Below, one piece after another: positions 24,233-35,019 of a stretch of DNA of 39,075 bases; position 1 is the stretch's first letter, and each line of letters starts with the position of its first letter. Where the stretch lies: contig CADAOF010000017.1 of NCBI GenBank assembly GCA_902789555.1, positions 1 to 39,075 of the forward strand, in the 5' to 3' direction. Source of the DNA: an uncultured Lachnospiraceae bacterium (GTDB lineage Bacteria > Bacillota > Clostridia > Lachnospirales > Lachnospiraceae). Position numbers and translations under genes: made by a program. The notes beneath the pieces are model-generated. The model was not told where the DNA came from, ran no database searches, and saw nothing but the letters and a program-made list of their open reading frames with translations.

Positions 24233-25306
24233 TTAATTCTTCTTGTTGCGGTCGTTGTAATCCTGGACCATGCGGGCCTTCGCTGCCAGCGAATTCGGGT
24301 TCGCCGAACGGGAACTGTAGTAATCTTTTGCCTTCTGCACCGCTTCTTCCTTCTGCTGCGCACTCATGCCGGGCTTATTGGCCGCCGGCGCGGTGGTGCG
24401 GATGTTGCGCGTGCTCATGGAAGCCTTTTCGGAAAGCTCGGGCAGGCCTTTCTTCTTGCGCTTGGCATTGGCCTTTTCCATGTTTTCCTTGATGACTTCT
24501 TCAATGGGCTTCTTGTAGATGATCTTGTTGATGATCAGCTGCTGGATGGCCATGACTGCCGACTGGGTGACCCAGTACAGGCCGAGGAAGGCCGGGAAAT
24601 TGACCGCCATGACGCCGAGCATGAGCGGCATCACGGTGTTCATGATCTTCATGGAGTTGCCGCCGGGCATGTTGTCGCGGTTCGGCTGGCCCATGGTCAT
24701 CAGCTTGGTGCTCAGATACTGCGTCACGACGACGAGGATCGGGATCAGGAGGGCCAGGGAGATCTTCCAGCCGGGAGCAGCTTCCAGGTCGATGGTGAAC
24801 AGGGTGAACATCTTCGTCATCTGATCGTCGGAAAGCTTCTGCTTCAGCACGGCCAGGTAGTCAACGTACTTGTCCATGTTGTAGATGACCGGATACAGAG
24901 AGAAGAGGATCGGCATCTGGATGAGCATCGGGAGGCATCCCGCGAACATCGACACGCCGTATTTTTCCTGCAGCGCCTGCTGCTCGGCGAGCATCGCCTG
25001 CTGGGAAGCCTGGTCAGTCCGGCCGCGGTACTTCTTCTGGATCTCCTGAAGTTCGGGCTGGATGTAGTTGGTCATCCGGGTCGATTTCTGCTGCTTGACG
25101 GTAAGCGGAGTCAGAAGAAGCTTCGTCACGATCGTGAAGATCACGATGCAGAGAGCGATGCTGTAGACGTTCATCTGGTCCAGAACGTACATGATCCCGC
25201 TCATGAACTTGCCGAACAGCCAGATAAGCTGCTTGATGATCGGCCAGTTTTCGTAGAAAAACGACGTTTTCGTTGTCGTTTCAGCGGCTAAGAGTAAAAA
25301 ATGCAT
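24233..25306 (-). CDS. yidC: Membrane protein insertase YidC/Oxa1 family
   Basis: The protein has 357 residues, longer than the usual Gram-positive YidC (about 260-290) because of a basic C-terminal tail of about 90 residues (..ANAKRKKKGLPELS..) that may contact ribosomes. Five transmembrane helices are predicted, with the conserved ..LLLTPLTVKQQKST.. region (the usual catalytic-groove Arg may be provided by a Lys here) and ..FPAFLGLYWVTQS... No lipobox Cys is present, unlike SpoIIIJ. GGAGG stands 5 nt before ATG 25306. It inserts small membrane proteins. Confidence 0.93.
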   Translation of the reverse strand: MHFLLLAAETTTKTSFFYENWPIIKQLIWLFGKFMSGIMYVLDQMNVYSIALCIVIFTIVTKLLLTPLTVKQQKSTRMTNYIQPELQEIQKKYRGRTDQASQQAMLAEQQALQEKYGVSMFAGCLPMLIQMPILFSLYPVIYNMDKYVDYLAVLKQKLSDDQMTKMFTLFTIDLEAAPGWKISLALLIPILVVVTQYLSTKLMTMGQPNRDNMPGGNSMKIMNTVMPLMLGVMAVNFPAFLGLYWVTQSAVMAIQQLIINKIIYKKPIEEVIKENMEKANAKRKKKGLPELSEKASMSTRNIRTTAPAANKPGMSAQQKEEAVQKAKDYYSSRSANPNSLAAKARMVQDYNDRNKKN

Positions 25307-25324
25307 TTTTTCCTCCGTTGGAGA

Positions 25325-25558
25325 TTAGTTTTTTCTCGGCCAGACTTCGGGCACCGGGTCAATGCCCCCCTGCGAGAAAGGATTGCAGCGCAAAAGACGC
25401 CAGACGGCCAGTACCGTTCCCTTGAGAGCGCCGTGCTTCTCAATGGCCTGCCTTGCGTATTCCGAGCAAGTCGGGATGTACTTGCATGTGCCGCCGCGCT
25501 TCATGGGCGAGATGTACTTCTGATAAAAACGGATCAAAGCCAGTAACACGCGTTTCAT
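25325..25558 (-). CDS. yidD: Membrane protein insertion efficiency factor YidD
   Basis: The protein has 77 residues with the hallmark ..[19 protein letters not shown].. and ..[16 protein letters not shown]... The amphipathic N-terminus ([19 protein letters not shown]) associates with the membrane. YidD assists YidC-dependent insertion. The start overlaps the rnpA stop by 4 nt (ATGA type), showing translational coupling. The yidC gene follows after 18 nt. Confidence 0.95.
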   Translation of the reverse strand: MKRVLLALIRFYQKYISPMKRGGTCKYIPTCSEYARQAIEKHGALKGTVLAVWRLLRCNPFSQGGIDPVPEVWPRKN

Positions 25559-25908
25559 TCGTTCTCACCCTGCTGCGCATAAACCGAAATTTTCTTACCC
25601 AGGTGAAGAAGTGCCGCCTCGGTCTCACCGAAGCTCTTCCCCACGGCTTCCTTTCGGGCTACGACGATATAATCCCTGTCGGCCCATTCCGAAATGTGTA
25701 GGCGGAAGCATTCCTTGATCAGTCTGCGGATACGGTGGCGCCCCACGCTGCCCGCGACCTTCCTGCTGACGGAGATCCCGAGCCTTCCTTCGCGGCCCGG
25801 TGCCGGCTCTGCCGCGTACAGGACAAAAAGCCGGTTTCCGCCGGATCTGCCTTCCCGGTAGATCCTTTCAAAATCGTCTGTTTTCTTGAGAGTTGTCAGG
25901 TTATCCAT
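25555..25908 (-). CDS. rnpA: Ribonuclease P protein component
   Basis: The protein has 117 residues from ATG 25908 (AAGGGAAAG upstream). It contains the RNR-like signature (..[16 protein letters not shown]..; the consensus RNR is here RIR) and ..[14 protein letters not shown]... It binds the RNase P RNA and aids 5'-end maturation of tRNA. The longer frame to 26031 runs over the rpmH gene in another frame and is not used. It follows rpmH, separated by an intrinsic-terminator hairpin. Confidence 0.94.
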   Translation of the reverse strand: MDNLTTLKKTDDFERIYREGRSGGNRLFVLYAAEPAPGREGRLGISVSRKVAGSVGRHRIRRLIKECFRLHISEWADRDYIVVARKEAVGKSFGETEAALLHLGKKISVYAQQGENE

Positions 25909-25921
25909 CTTTCCCTTGCTG

Positions 25922-25946
25922 AAAAAAGACCGCGGCGCAGCGGTCT
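25922..25946 (-). terminator. Terminator/attenuator between rpmH and rnpA
   Basis: On the complementary strand AGACCGC-TGCGCC-GCGGTCT followed by T6. The stem starts within the rpmH stop codon, so ribosomes finishing rpmH could modulate it. This would set a high rpmH-to-rnpA ratio. Confidence 0.75.
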
Positions 25947-26074
25947 CAGGCAATGGATCTGCGGCCCTTGGCACGACGGGCTTTGAGAACTTTCCTTCCG
26001 CCGGCGGAAGCCATTCTGGCCCGGAAACCATGGACCTTGCGATCTCTCTTCTTGGGCTGGAATGTCATTTTCAT
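25946..26074 (-). CDS. rpmH: Ribosomal protein bL34
   Basis: The protein has 42 residues beginning [17 protein letters not shown] and ending ..[10 protein letters not shown]. Slightly shorter than the usual 44, but it contains the full bL34 core including [13 protein letters not shown]. The ribosome site GGAGG is followed at 5 nt by ATG CCA TGA, a two-codon ORF. The true ATG (26074) overlaps that TGA, with 10 nt between GGAGG and the start. Downstream come rnpA, yidD and yidC. A consensus promoter lies at 26112-26140. Confidence 0.96.
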   Translation of the reverse strand: MKMTFQPKKRDRKVHGFRARMASAGGRKVLKARRAKGRRSIA

Positions 26075-26111
26075 GGCATGGTTACCTCCTTATGTTAGTA
26101 AAAGCCTAATT

Positions 26112-26140
26112 ATTATAGAAAACGGCGTCATGTTCGTCAA
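26112..26140 (-). promoter_or_regulatory. rpmH operon promoter
   Basis: On the complementary strand TTGACG (26140-26135), 17-nt spacer, TATAAT (26117-26112). Confidence 0.88.
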
Positions 26141-26170
26141 GTCCTTTTTCCGGGGCTTAAAAAATTAAAA

Positions 26171-26338
26171 TTATCCACTTTTTGTGGATTTTTCCTCTTT
26201 TTCACGTGGAAAAAGTACTTTACAAAGTTATTCACATAAGATAAAATGTTAACAACTCCGCTTTTGTGGATATTTATGCCGAAACCGCGGAAATAAGCCT
26301 TTTTTCGCGGTTTTTCCATGTGGGTATCATGTGGAAAA
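26171..26338. other. oriC, upstream DnaA-box cluster (rpmH-dnaA gap)
   Basis: This is AT-rich DNA with a perfect DnaA box TTATTCACA at 26228-26236 and one-mismatch boxes TTATCCACT (26171-26179), ATATCCACA (26265-26273, reverse) and TTTTCCACA (26330-26338, reverse). A weaker box is at 26319-26327. A palindromic TTTTTCACGTGGAAAAA sits at 26198-26214. The location between rpmH and dnaA matches the incA/incB half of the Bacillus-type origin and also places autoregulatory DnaA sites next to the dnaA promoter. Confidence 0.82.
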
Positions 26339-26365
26339 CATATTTCCCTCCACAAATGATTTTTC

Positions 26366-26394
26366 TTGCGAAAAATACAGATCTGCGGTAAAAT
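26366..26394 (+). promoter_or_regulatory. dnaA promoter
   Basis: TTGCGA (26366-26371), 17-nt spacer, TAAAAT (26389-26394). The DnaA box at 26330-26338 lies just upstream, consistent with autorepression. A second TATAAT at about 26415 lacks a partner -35 box. Confidence 0.65.
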
Positions 26395-26466
26395 ATACAG
26401 GGTGTTTCTTCCTATTATAATAGTTTGGAAGTTCAGACACCTCCCGGCCCGGAAAAAGAGGTATCT

Positions 26467-27795
26467 ATGCTGGACAACATCAAAGCAAAATGGAACGAAA
26501 TTCTGGAGAAAGTCAGGGATGACCTCCAGCTGACGACCGTTTCCTACAATACCTGGCTGCTGCCGCTCAGCCCCCTTTCCATAAGCAACGGGGTCCTGAA
26601 GCTGTTTTATGCCAGGGAAGGCGCCGATCAGGCTCTGAAATTCATCAAGGCGAGGTATTCCTTCTATCTGCAGTACGCGATCGAGGAACTGACAGGCCAG
26701 CACTGTGAACTGGTCTTCGTTTCCACGCGGGAAGATGCGGAACCCGCCGCACGCCGCGACGACCGCTCCGCCGTTTCAAGCCTGAATCCGAAATACACCT
26801 TCGACAATTTCGTCGTCGGCAACAGCAACATGTTCGCGCATTCCGCATCGCTTGCCGTTGCCGAAGCGCCCGGTGAGATGTACAATCCCCTGTTCATCTA
26901 CGGCGACGTCGGTCTCGGCAAGACGCATCTGATGCAGTCGATCGGCCATTTTGTCCTGAAGCAGAATCCGCAGGCAAAGGTCCTTTATGTCACCTGCGAA
27001 AAATTCATGACCGAAATGATCGATTCGATCCGCAAGAAGACAAATATCGAATTCCGCGAAAAATACCGCTACATCGACCTGCTGCTGATCGACGACATTC
27101 AGTTCATTCAGAAAAAGGAAGGGACCCAGGAAGAATTCTTCCACACCTTCTCGGCGCTCTATGAAGCAAAAAAGCAGATCGTCATCGCCAGCGACCGTCC
27201 CCCGAAGGACATCGACAATCTGGATGACCGTCTGCGCTCGCGCTTTTCCAGCGGCCTCGTGGTCGACATCGGATTGCCGGACTACGAGACCCGCATCGCG
27301 ATTCTCCGCAAGAAAGAGGAAACAGAAGGCTACAACGTCGACAACGAAGTCATCAGTTACATCGCGACCAACATCCGGTCCAACATCCGCGAACTGGAAG
27401 GCGCACTGAATAAGGTCGTCGCGACCTCGCGCCTCATGCGTGTTCCGATCGACCTTGCCATGGCCCAGAATGCCCTGCAGGACGTCATTACTCCGGAAAA
27501 GGCCCCTGTCGCGTCGCTTCCTTATATCCTTCAGATGGTCTCGGAGCAGTTCGGCGTGCCGACCTCAGACATTCTCTCCAAGAAAAGGGACAAGAACTAC
27601 GTCCTGCCGCGCCACGTCTTCATCTACCTGGCCAAGAAGCACACCGATTCAACCCAGAAGGTGATCGGCCAGTTCCTCGGCGGACTAGACCATTCGTCGG
27701 TCATTCACGGCATCCGCAGCATCGAAGACAAGATCAAAACCGACGAGACGCTGAGAAACACAATCGATATCCTGAATAAGAAACTATCGGTCTGA
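26467..27795 (+). CDS. dnaA: Chromosomal replication initiator DnaA
   Basis: The protein has 442 residues from ATG 26467 (AGAGG upstream). Domain I covers about 1-85. The AAA+ core starts ..NPKYTFDNFVVGNSN.., with Walker A GDVGLGKTHL and Walker B LLLIDDIQFI, and the DNA-binding domain IV lies at the C-terminus. The domain IV signature reads GGLDHSSVIHG, where most bacteria have GGRDHTTVxHA; Leu407 replaces the Arg that precedes the Asp-His pair. The linker (domain II) is short. It binds DnaA boxes, melts the origin at 27993-28020 and loads the helicase. Confidence 0.97.
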   Translation: MLDNIKAKWNEILEKVRDDLQLTTVSYNTWLLPLSPLSISNGVLKLFYAREGADQALKFIKARYSFYLQYAIEELTGQHCELVFVSTREDAEPAARRDDRSAVSSLNPKYTFDNFVVGNSNMFAHSASLAVAEAPGEMYNPLFIYGDVGLGKTHLMQSIGHFVLKQNPQAKVLYVTCEKFMTEMIDSIRKKTNIEFREKYRYIDLLLIDDIQFIQKKEGTQEEFFHTFSALYEAKKQIVIASDRPPKDIDNLDDRLRSRFSSGLVVDIGLPDYETRIAILRKKEETEGYNVDNEVISYIATNIRSNIRELEGALNKVVATSRLMRVPIDLAMAQNALQDVITPEKAPVASLPYILQMVSEQFGVPTSDILSKKRDKNYVLPRHVFIYLAKKHTDSTQKVIGQFLGGLDHSSVIHGIRSIEDKIKTDETLRNTIDILNKKLSV

Positions 27796-27870
27796 CTTTC
27801 CACTTTTTCACCTGCATAAAAGGTGAAAAAAGGGAAAAGCGGCCGCCGGAAAAAGCCTCTTCGAAGCCCC

Positions 27871-28020
27871 TGTGAAAAAGCCTCTTTTATCCGCAGGTTT
27901 TCTGCCTTTCTTCCCGGGCCTTATGCACGGTGAAACACAAGGCACCGCAAGGCTTCAGAACGGTTTTTCACGAATCCACGGCACCTATAACCACTACTAC
28001 TAAATATATATAATTATTTA
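27871..28020. other. oriC, unwinding half: DnaA boxes, DnaA-trio, AT-rich DUE (dnaA-dnaN gap)
   Basis: One-mismatch DnaA boxes are TTTTTCACA (27871-27879, reverse), TTATCCGCA (27887-27895) and TTATGCACG (27921-27929). They are followed by CCACTACTACTA (27991-28002), whose complementary strand reads TAG TAG TAG, the DnaA-trio motif. Then comes AAATATATATAATTATTTAAA (28002-28022, seen in pieces), an AT-only unwinding element. This order (boxes, trio, AT stretch, dnaN) mirrors the Bacillus subtilis oriC. Confidence 0.82.
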
Positions 28021-28035
28021 AAGGAGCTCGAAATC

Positions 28036-29145
28036 ATGCTTAACCTCACATTTTTGAAGAATAACCTTGTGGCTGCCATCAACACAGCCATGAAAGCCGT
28101 TCCAACAAGGACGTCGCTGCCGATCCTTGAGTGCTTCCTTCTTGAAGCGAAGTACGATACGGTCACGCTGACGGCCAACGACATGGAAATGGCGGTCAAG
28201 ACCACCGTGGATGCCGAGGTTGCGGAAAACGGACGGGTAGCGGTGGATGCCAAGGTCTTTTCGGAGATCGTCCGGAAACTGCCTGAGGATGAAGTGAACA
28301 TTTCCGTGACCGAGAACCTGCAGGTCAGGATCACCTCTGGCAAGGCACATTTCGAGATCGCCGGCAAGGACGGAGAAGACTTTGTCGACATGCCCATCAT
28401 GGAAAAGGGTACGCCGGTTGTGGTTTCCCAGATGACGCTGAAGGACATCATCGAAGAGACGATATTCTCGATCGCGCCGAATGAAAACAACAAGATGATG
28501 ACCGGCGAACTTTTCGAGATCAACAACAACGTGCTCCGAGTCGCCGCTCTTGACGGACACCGCATCGCGATCCGCTACAGCGTGCTGCCGGATTTCTATG
28601 AAAAGAAGGCGGTCATCGTTCCGGGAAAGACCCTGAATGATATCAGCCGCATCCTTTCCGGCGATGCGGCGAAGACCGTGAACATCTACATGGGCCGCAA
28701 CAACATCCTCTTCGAATTTGACAAGACCCAGCTGATGAGCCGTCTGATCGAAGGCGAGTACTTCCGCATCAACCAGATGATCTCCGATAATTATGAGACG
28801 AAGCTGGTGTTCAACCGCCGCGAGCTCCTGGACTGCATCGAGCGGAGCGTCCTGCTCGTGCGGGAGAGCGACAAGAAGCCGCTGATCCTGGACATCAGAG
28901 ACGGCGGCACGGTCCTGAGCCTGAATTCAGTGATCGGTTCCATGAAAGAAGAACTGGAACCGGAGAAAGAAGGCAAGGACCTGCTGATCGGCTTCAATCC
29001 GCGCTTCCTGAGCGATGCCCTGCGGGCCGTCTCAGACGAAAAGGTGAATCTGTACCTGTCCAATTCGCGCGCGCCGGGCTATATCCGCGACGACGAAGGC
29101 ACGTACATCTACCTGATCCTGCCGGTCAACTTCGTAGCGAGGTAA
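28036..29145 (+). CDS. dnaN: DNA polymerase III sliding clamp (beta)
   Basis: The protein has 369 residues and three clamp domains. Typical elements are ..TRTSLPILECFLLEA.. at the N-terminus, ..LRVAALDGHRIAIRYS.. in the middle and a C-terminus ..YLILPVNFVAR; the usual family end is LMLPMR. The ring holds polymerase on DNA. AAGGAG stands 9 nt before the ATG, and the ribosome site falls inside the AT-rich unwinding element. The next gene follows after 7 nt. Confidence 0.97.
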   Translation: MLNLTFLKNNLVAAINTAMKAVPTRTSLPILECFLLEAKYDTVTLTANDMEMAVKTTVDAEVAENGRVAVDAKVFSEIVRKLPEDEVNISVTENLQVRITSGKAHFEIAGKDGEDFVDMPIMEKGTPVVVSQMTLKDIIEETIFSIAPNENNKMMTGELFEINNNVLRVAALDGHRIAIRYSVLPDFYEKKAVIVPGKTLNDISRILSGDAAKTVNIYMGRNNILFEFDKTQLMSRLIEGEYFRINQMISDNYETKLVFNRRELLDCIERSVLLVRESDKKPLILDIRDGGTVLSLNSVIGSMKEELEPEKEGKDLLIGFNPRFLSDALRAVSDEKVNLYLSNSRAPGYIRDDEGTYIYLILPVNFVAR

Positions 29146-29152
29146 TTAATTG

Positions 29153-29356
29153 ATGGAATTTAAGATCCGGGATGAATTCATTAAGCTCGGGCAGGCGCTG
29201 AAAGCGGCCGGCCTGGTCGAAAACGGCGCAGAAGCCAAGGAAGCGGTACAGGCCGGCGAAGTGAAGGTCAACGGCGAAGTGGATTTCCGCCGCGGCCGGA
29301 AGTGTGTCCCGGGCGATGAAATTGAATACAGGGGAGAAAAAATCAGCATCACATGA
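29153..29356 (+). CDS. yaaA: S4-domain RNA-binding protein YaaA
   Basis: The protein has 67 residues from ATG 29153. The S4 fold is shown by ..FIKLGQALKAAGLVENGAEAKE.. and ..VNGEVDFRRGRKCVPGDEI... The small S4 protein between dnaN and recF is a conserved Bacillota feature; related proteins bind ribosomal RNA. Its ribosome site (GAGG) lies in the end of dnaN. Its stop codon overlaps the recF start (ATGA). Confidence 0.9.
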   Translation: MEFKIRDEFIKLGQALKAAGLVENGAEAKEAVQAGEVKVNGEVDFRRGRKCVPGDEIEYRGEKISIT

Positions 29357-30436
29357 TCGTCCGCTCGCTGGAATTGTCCGATTACCGGAATTATGAGAGC
29401 GTCAAGGTCGAATTCGATCCCGGAACGAATGTGATCTTCGGCGACAATGCGCAGGGGAAGACGAATCTTCTTGAAGCGATCTACGAATGCGCGGTCGCCC
29501 GCTCGCACCGGGGCAGCAAGGACAGGGAAGTCATCCGTTTCGGCCGGGAAGAAGGCCACGTCCGTCTTTTAGCGGAAAAAGGAGAGCGTCCTGTCCGGAT
29601 CGATCTGCATCTGAAGAAGAACAAACCGAAGGGCGCCGCGATCGACGGGGTCCCGATCCGCAGGGTCTCGGAGCTCTTCGGCGTGCTAAATGTGGTCTTT
29701 TTCTCTCCGGAAGACTTAAAGATCGTCAAGAGCAGCCCGCAGGAACGGCGGCGCTTCATCGACGAGGAACTCTGCCAGCTGGACAGGATCTATACGGCAG
29801 ACCTGATCAATTACAACAAGGCTCTCCTGCAGAGGAACGACCTGCTGAAATTCCCGAAGGAAGGAAAGGAGTTTTCCGGACTTCTGGATGTGTGGGACGA
29901 ACAGCTCGTCCGTTACGGAAAGGCCGTGATGACCGCGCGGAAGACGTTCATCGAGGAGCTTGACGCTATCGCGTCGGGCATCCACCGGGACCTGACCGGA
30001 GGCAGGGAAACGCTTTCCCTCGCCTATGCCCCCTCGGTCAGCCCCGAAAACATGGAAGAGAAACTGTTTCTCGGCCGGGACATCGACATCCGCCTCGGCA
30101 GCACCCAGACCGGACCGCACCGCGACGACATGGAATGCCTGGTAAACGGCATCGACGTGCGGAAGTTCGGTTCGCAGGGGCAGCAGAGGACCGCAGCGCT
30201 TTCCCTGAAGCTTGCGGAGATCGAACTGGTCAGACAGAAAATAAACGACACCCCCGTCCTGCTGCTGGACGACGTCCTGTCCGAGCTTGACAGCGACCGC
30301 CAGGAAAGACTGCTTGGATCGCTTGCAGGAGTCCAGACCTTCCTCAGCTGCACCGGGCTCGATGATTTCATCGGGCGGGCGGTGGACGTCAGGCGGAAAT
30401 ACAGAGTAGAAGAGAACAAGGTGGAGGAGATAACGA

Positions 30437-30444
<8 letters not shown>
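29353..30444 (+). CDS. recF: DNA replication and repair protein RecF
   Basis: The protein has 363 residues. Walker A is [17 protein letters not shown] (about 30-46), the ABC-like signature region is ..[19 protein letters not shown].. and Walker B is ..[13 protein letters not shown]... RecF helps load RecA at gaps. The start overlaps the yaaA stop by 4 nt, and its end overlaps the gyrB start by 8 nt, so dnaN-yaaA-recF-gyrB are coupled. Confidence 0.96.
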
Positions 30445-32386
<1,942 letters not shown>

Positions 32387-32391
32387 ATGCC

Positions 32392-34935
32392 ATGGCAAAA
32401 AAGACGAATCATACCGATATTGACAATACGATCTTCGATTTTGACCGGATCCACGAGGTGGACCTGAAAAAGACCATGGAGGAGTTCTACATCGATTACG
32501 CGATGAGCGTCATCGTGAGCCGGGCTCTCCCGGATGTGCGCGACGGCCTGAAACCCGTGCAGCGCCGCATCCTCTACTCCATGAGTGAACTGAACAACGG
32601 ACCCGACAAGCCGCACAGAAAGAGCGCGCGTATCGTCGGCGATACGATGGGTAAATATCACCCTCACGGCGACTCTTCCATCTACGGCGCTTTGGTCAAC
32701 ATGGCCCAGGACTGGTCCATGCGCTACCCGCTCGTGGACGGCCACGGCAACTTCGGTTCCATTGACGGCGACGGCCCCGCGGCTGCCCGTTACACCGAAG
32801 CCCGCATGTCCAAGATCTCCATGGAGATGGTGGCCGACCTGAACAAGGATACGGTCGACTTTGAGGACAACTTTGACGGCACCGAACGCGAACCCTCCGT
32901 CATGCCTGCCCGTTTCCCGAACCTTCTGGTGAACGGCGGCACCGGCATCGCGGTCGGCATGGCCACGAACATCCCGCCGCACAACCTGCGCGAGGTGATC
33001 GGCGGCGTCGCCCTGATGATCGACAACCGCGTTCGCGAAGGCCGCGACACCACGATCGACGAACTGATGGAGATCATCAAGGGACCGGACTTCCCGACCG
33101 GTGCCGTGATCCTCGGCCGCCAGGGCATTGAGGAAGCCTACCGGACCGGGCGCGGCAAGATCCGCATCCAGGCCGTTTCCGAGATCGAACCGATGGCCAA
33201 CGGCAAGCACCGCATCGTCTTTACCGAACCGCCTTACGAGGTCAACCCCGAGAAGGCCCTGAAGGACATTGCGGACCTTGTCAAGGAAAAGAAGATCGAC
33301 GGCATCACCGACCTGCGCAACGAATCCAACAAGGACGGCATCAGGCTTTGCGTGGAGCTGCGCCGCGACGCGAACCCGAACCTCGTGCTGAACCAGATCT
33401 ACAAACATACCGAGCTCCTGACCACCTACGGCGTGATCATGCTGGCCCTGCACAAGGGCGAGCCGAAGGTCATGAACCTCGAAGAGGTCCTGCACGCCTA
33501 CCTGGACCATCAGGAAGAAGTGGTGACCCGCCGCACGAAATACGACCTGAACAAGGCCGAAGAGCGGGCGCATATCATCGAAGGCCTGCTGATCGCTCTC
33601 GACAACATTGACGAAGTCATCCGCATCGTGCGCGGCGCAAGGACCGTGCAGTTAGCAAAGGAAGGCCTCATGCAGCGCTTCGGCCTTTCGGACGCCCAGG
33701 CGCAGGCCATCGTGGACATGCGTATCCGCGTGCTGACCGGTCTGGAACGCGAAAAGCTGGAAAACGAATATGCCGACCTGCAGGAAAAGATCGCGGAATG
33801 GAGAGCCATCCTGGCCGATGAAAAGCTCCTGCTGGGCGTGATCAAGGAAGAGCTCCTGATCACTGCGGAGAAGTACGGCGACGACCGCCGCACCAAGATC
33901 GGCGCGGCCGTGGACGAGCTGACCGACGAAGATACCATCCCGGACGAACCCGTGGTCATCGCCATGACGAACCTCGGCTACATCAAGCGCATGAGCGTGG
34001 GCACCTTCAAGAGTCAGAACCGCGGCGGCAGAGGCGTCAAGGGCATGCAGACCCTCGAGGAGGACTACATCCGCGAGCTCTTCATCACCACGACGCACAA
34101 CTACATCATGTTCTTCACGAACAAGGGCAAGACTTACCGCATGAAGGGCTATGAGATCCCCGAAGCCAGCCGCACGAGCCGGGGCGTTGCCATTGTCAAC
34201 CTGCTGCAGCTTACGGCAGACGAAAAGATCACCGCGGTCATCCCCATCAAGACCTATGAGGAAGGCAAGTACTTCGTCATGGCGACCCGGGGCGGCATCG
34301 TCAAGAAGACGCCGGTCACCGAGTACCAGAACGTGCGCCGGAACGGCCTCGCTGCCATCAACCTGAAGGAAGACGACGAGCTGATCGAGGTCAAGGTCTC
34401 CGACAACAAGGATGACGTGCTGCTGATCACCAAGCTCGGCCAGTGCATCCGCTTCCATGAGACCGACGTCCGCGTGACAGGCCGCGTCTCCATGGGCGTG
34501 ATCGGCATGAAGCTGGAAGCGGGCGACGAAGTCGTGACCATGCAGATGAGCCACCAGGGCGACGACATGCTGATCGTGTCCGAACTCGGCATGGGCAAGC
34601 GTACGCGGATGGATGAATTCAGCCCGCAGAACCGCGGCGGCAAGGGCGTGAAGTGCTACAAGATCAACCCGAAGACCGGAAACGTGGTTGGCGCCAAGGC
34701 CGTGAAGAAGGATCAGGAACTGATGATGATCACCACCGAAGGCATCGTCATCCGGATCTCCATGAGCTCCATCTCGCGCCTCGGCCGCATCACGAGCGGC
34801 GTGAAACTGATCAACCTCGCGAAAGGCGTGAAGGTCGCGAGCATCGCCAAGGTGCGCCCGGGCGATACCTCTGCCGATCTCGAGACGGACGTCCTGAGCG
34901 ACGATACGCTTGAAAAGATGAAAGAAGAGCAGTAA
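32392..34935 (+). CDS. gyrA: DNA gyrase subunit A
   Basis: The protein has 847 residues. The breakage-reunion domain carries the catalytic Tyr134 in [10 protein letters not shown]. The beta-pinwheel C-terminal domain contains a GyrA box ..[11 protein letters not shown].. (about 541-551) and a second similar ..[11 protein letters not shown].. near residue 745. This marks it as gyrase rather than topoisomerase IV. In the quinolone-binding segment [12 protein letters not shown], the Ser matching E. coli position 83 is kept (Ser95) but the acidic residue of position 87 is Gly99. The gene ends at a strong terminator. Confidence 0.98.
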   Translation: MAKKTNHTDIDNTIFDFDRIHEVDLKKTMEEFYIDYAMSVIVSRALPDVRDGLKPVQRRILYSMSELNNGPDKPHRKSARIVGDTMGKYHPHGDSSIYGALVNMAQDWSMRYPLVDGHGNFGSIDGDGPAAARYTEARMSKISMEMVADLNKDTVDFEDNFDGTEREPSVMPARFPNLLVNGGTGIAVGMATNIPPHNLREVIGGVALMIDNRVREGRDTTIDELMEIIKGPDFPTGAVILGRQGIEEAYRTGRGKIRIQAVSEIEPMANGKHRIVFTEPPYEVNPEKALKDIADLVKEKKIDGITDLRNESNKDGIRLCVELRRDANPNLVLNQIYKHTELLTTYGVIMLALHKGEPKVMNLEEVLHAYLDHQEEVVTRRTKYDLNKAEERAHIIEGLLIALDNIDEVIRIVRGARTVQLAKEGLMQRFGLSDAQAQAIVDMRIRVLTGLEREKLENEYADLQEKIAEWRAILADEKLLLGVIKEELLITAEKYGDDRRTKIGAAVDELTDEDTIPDEPVVIAMTNLGYIKRMSVGTFKSQNRGGRGVKGMQTLEEDYIRELFITTTHNYIMFFTNKGKTYRMKGYEIPEASRTSRGVAIVNLLQLTADEKITAVIPIKTYEEGKYFVMATRGGIVKKTPVTEYQNVRRNGLAAINLKEDDELIEVKVSDNKDDVLLITKLGQCIRFHETDVRVTGRVSMGVIGMKLEAGDEVVTMQMSHQGDDMLIVSELGMGKRTRMDEFSPQNRGGKGVKCYKINPKTGNVVGAKAVKKDQELMMITTEGIVIRISMSSISRLGRITSGVKLINLAKGVKVASIAKVRPGDTSADLETDVLSDDTLEKMKEEQ

Positions 34936-34945
34936 TGCACGAAAA

Positions 34946-34978
34946 GCCGCCGCGTCTGTCGGAAACAGGCCCGGCGGC
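34946..34978 (+). terminator. Terminator after gyrA
   Basis: GCCGCCG (34946-34952) pairs with CGGCGGC (34972-34978), with an inner TCTGT/ACAGG helix, followed by CTTTCTTTTT. Confidence 0.85.
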
Positions 34979-35019
34979 CTTTCTTTTTGGCAGCAGACCA
35001 TTTCGGGAGGCAGTGAGAG

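Noticed and set aside
23518-24363. Extended start of jag to 24363
   Set aside because: The extra 47 residues are Arg/Thr-rich shadow of the yidC 3' end in another frame; ATG 24222 has a ribosome site and matches family length.
26198-26214. Possible fifth parS (TTTTTCACGTGGAAAAA) next to oriC
   Set aside because: The CACGTG core is there, but three or more flanking bases differ from TGTTTCACGTGAAACA. It may be a chance palindrome in AT-rich DNA, so it is not called as parS.
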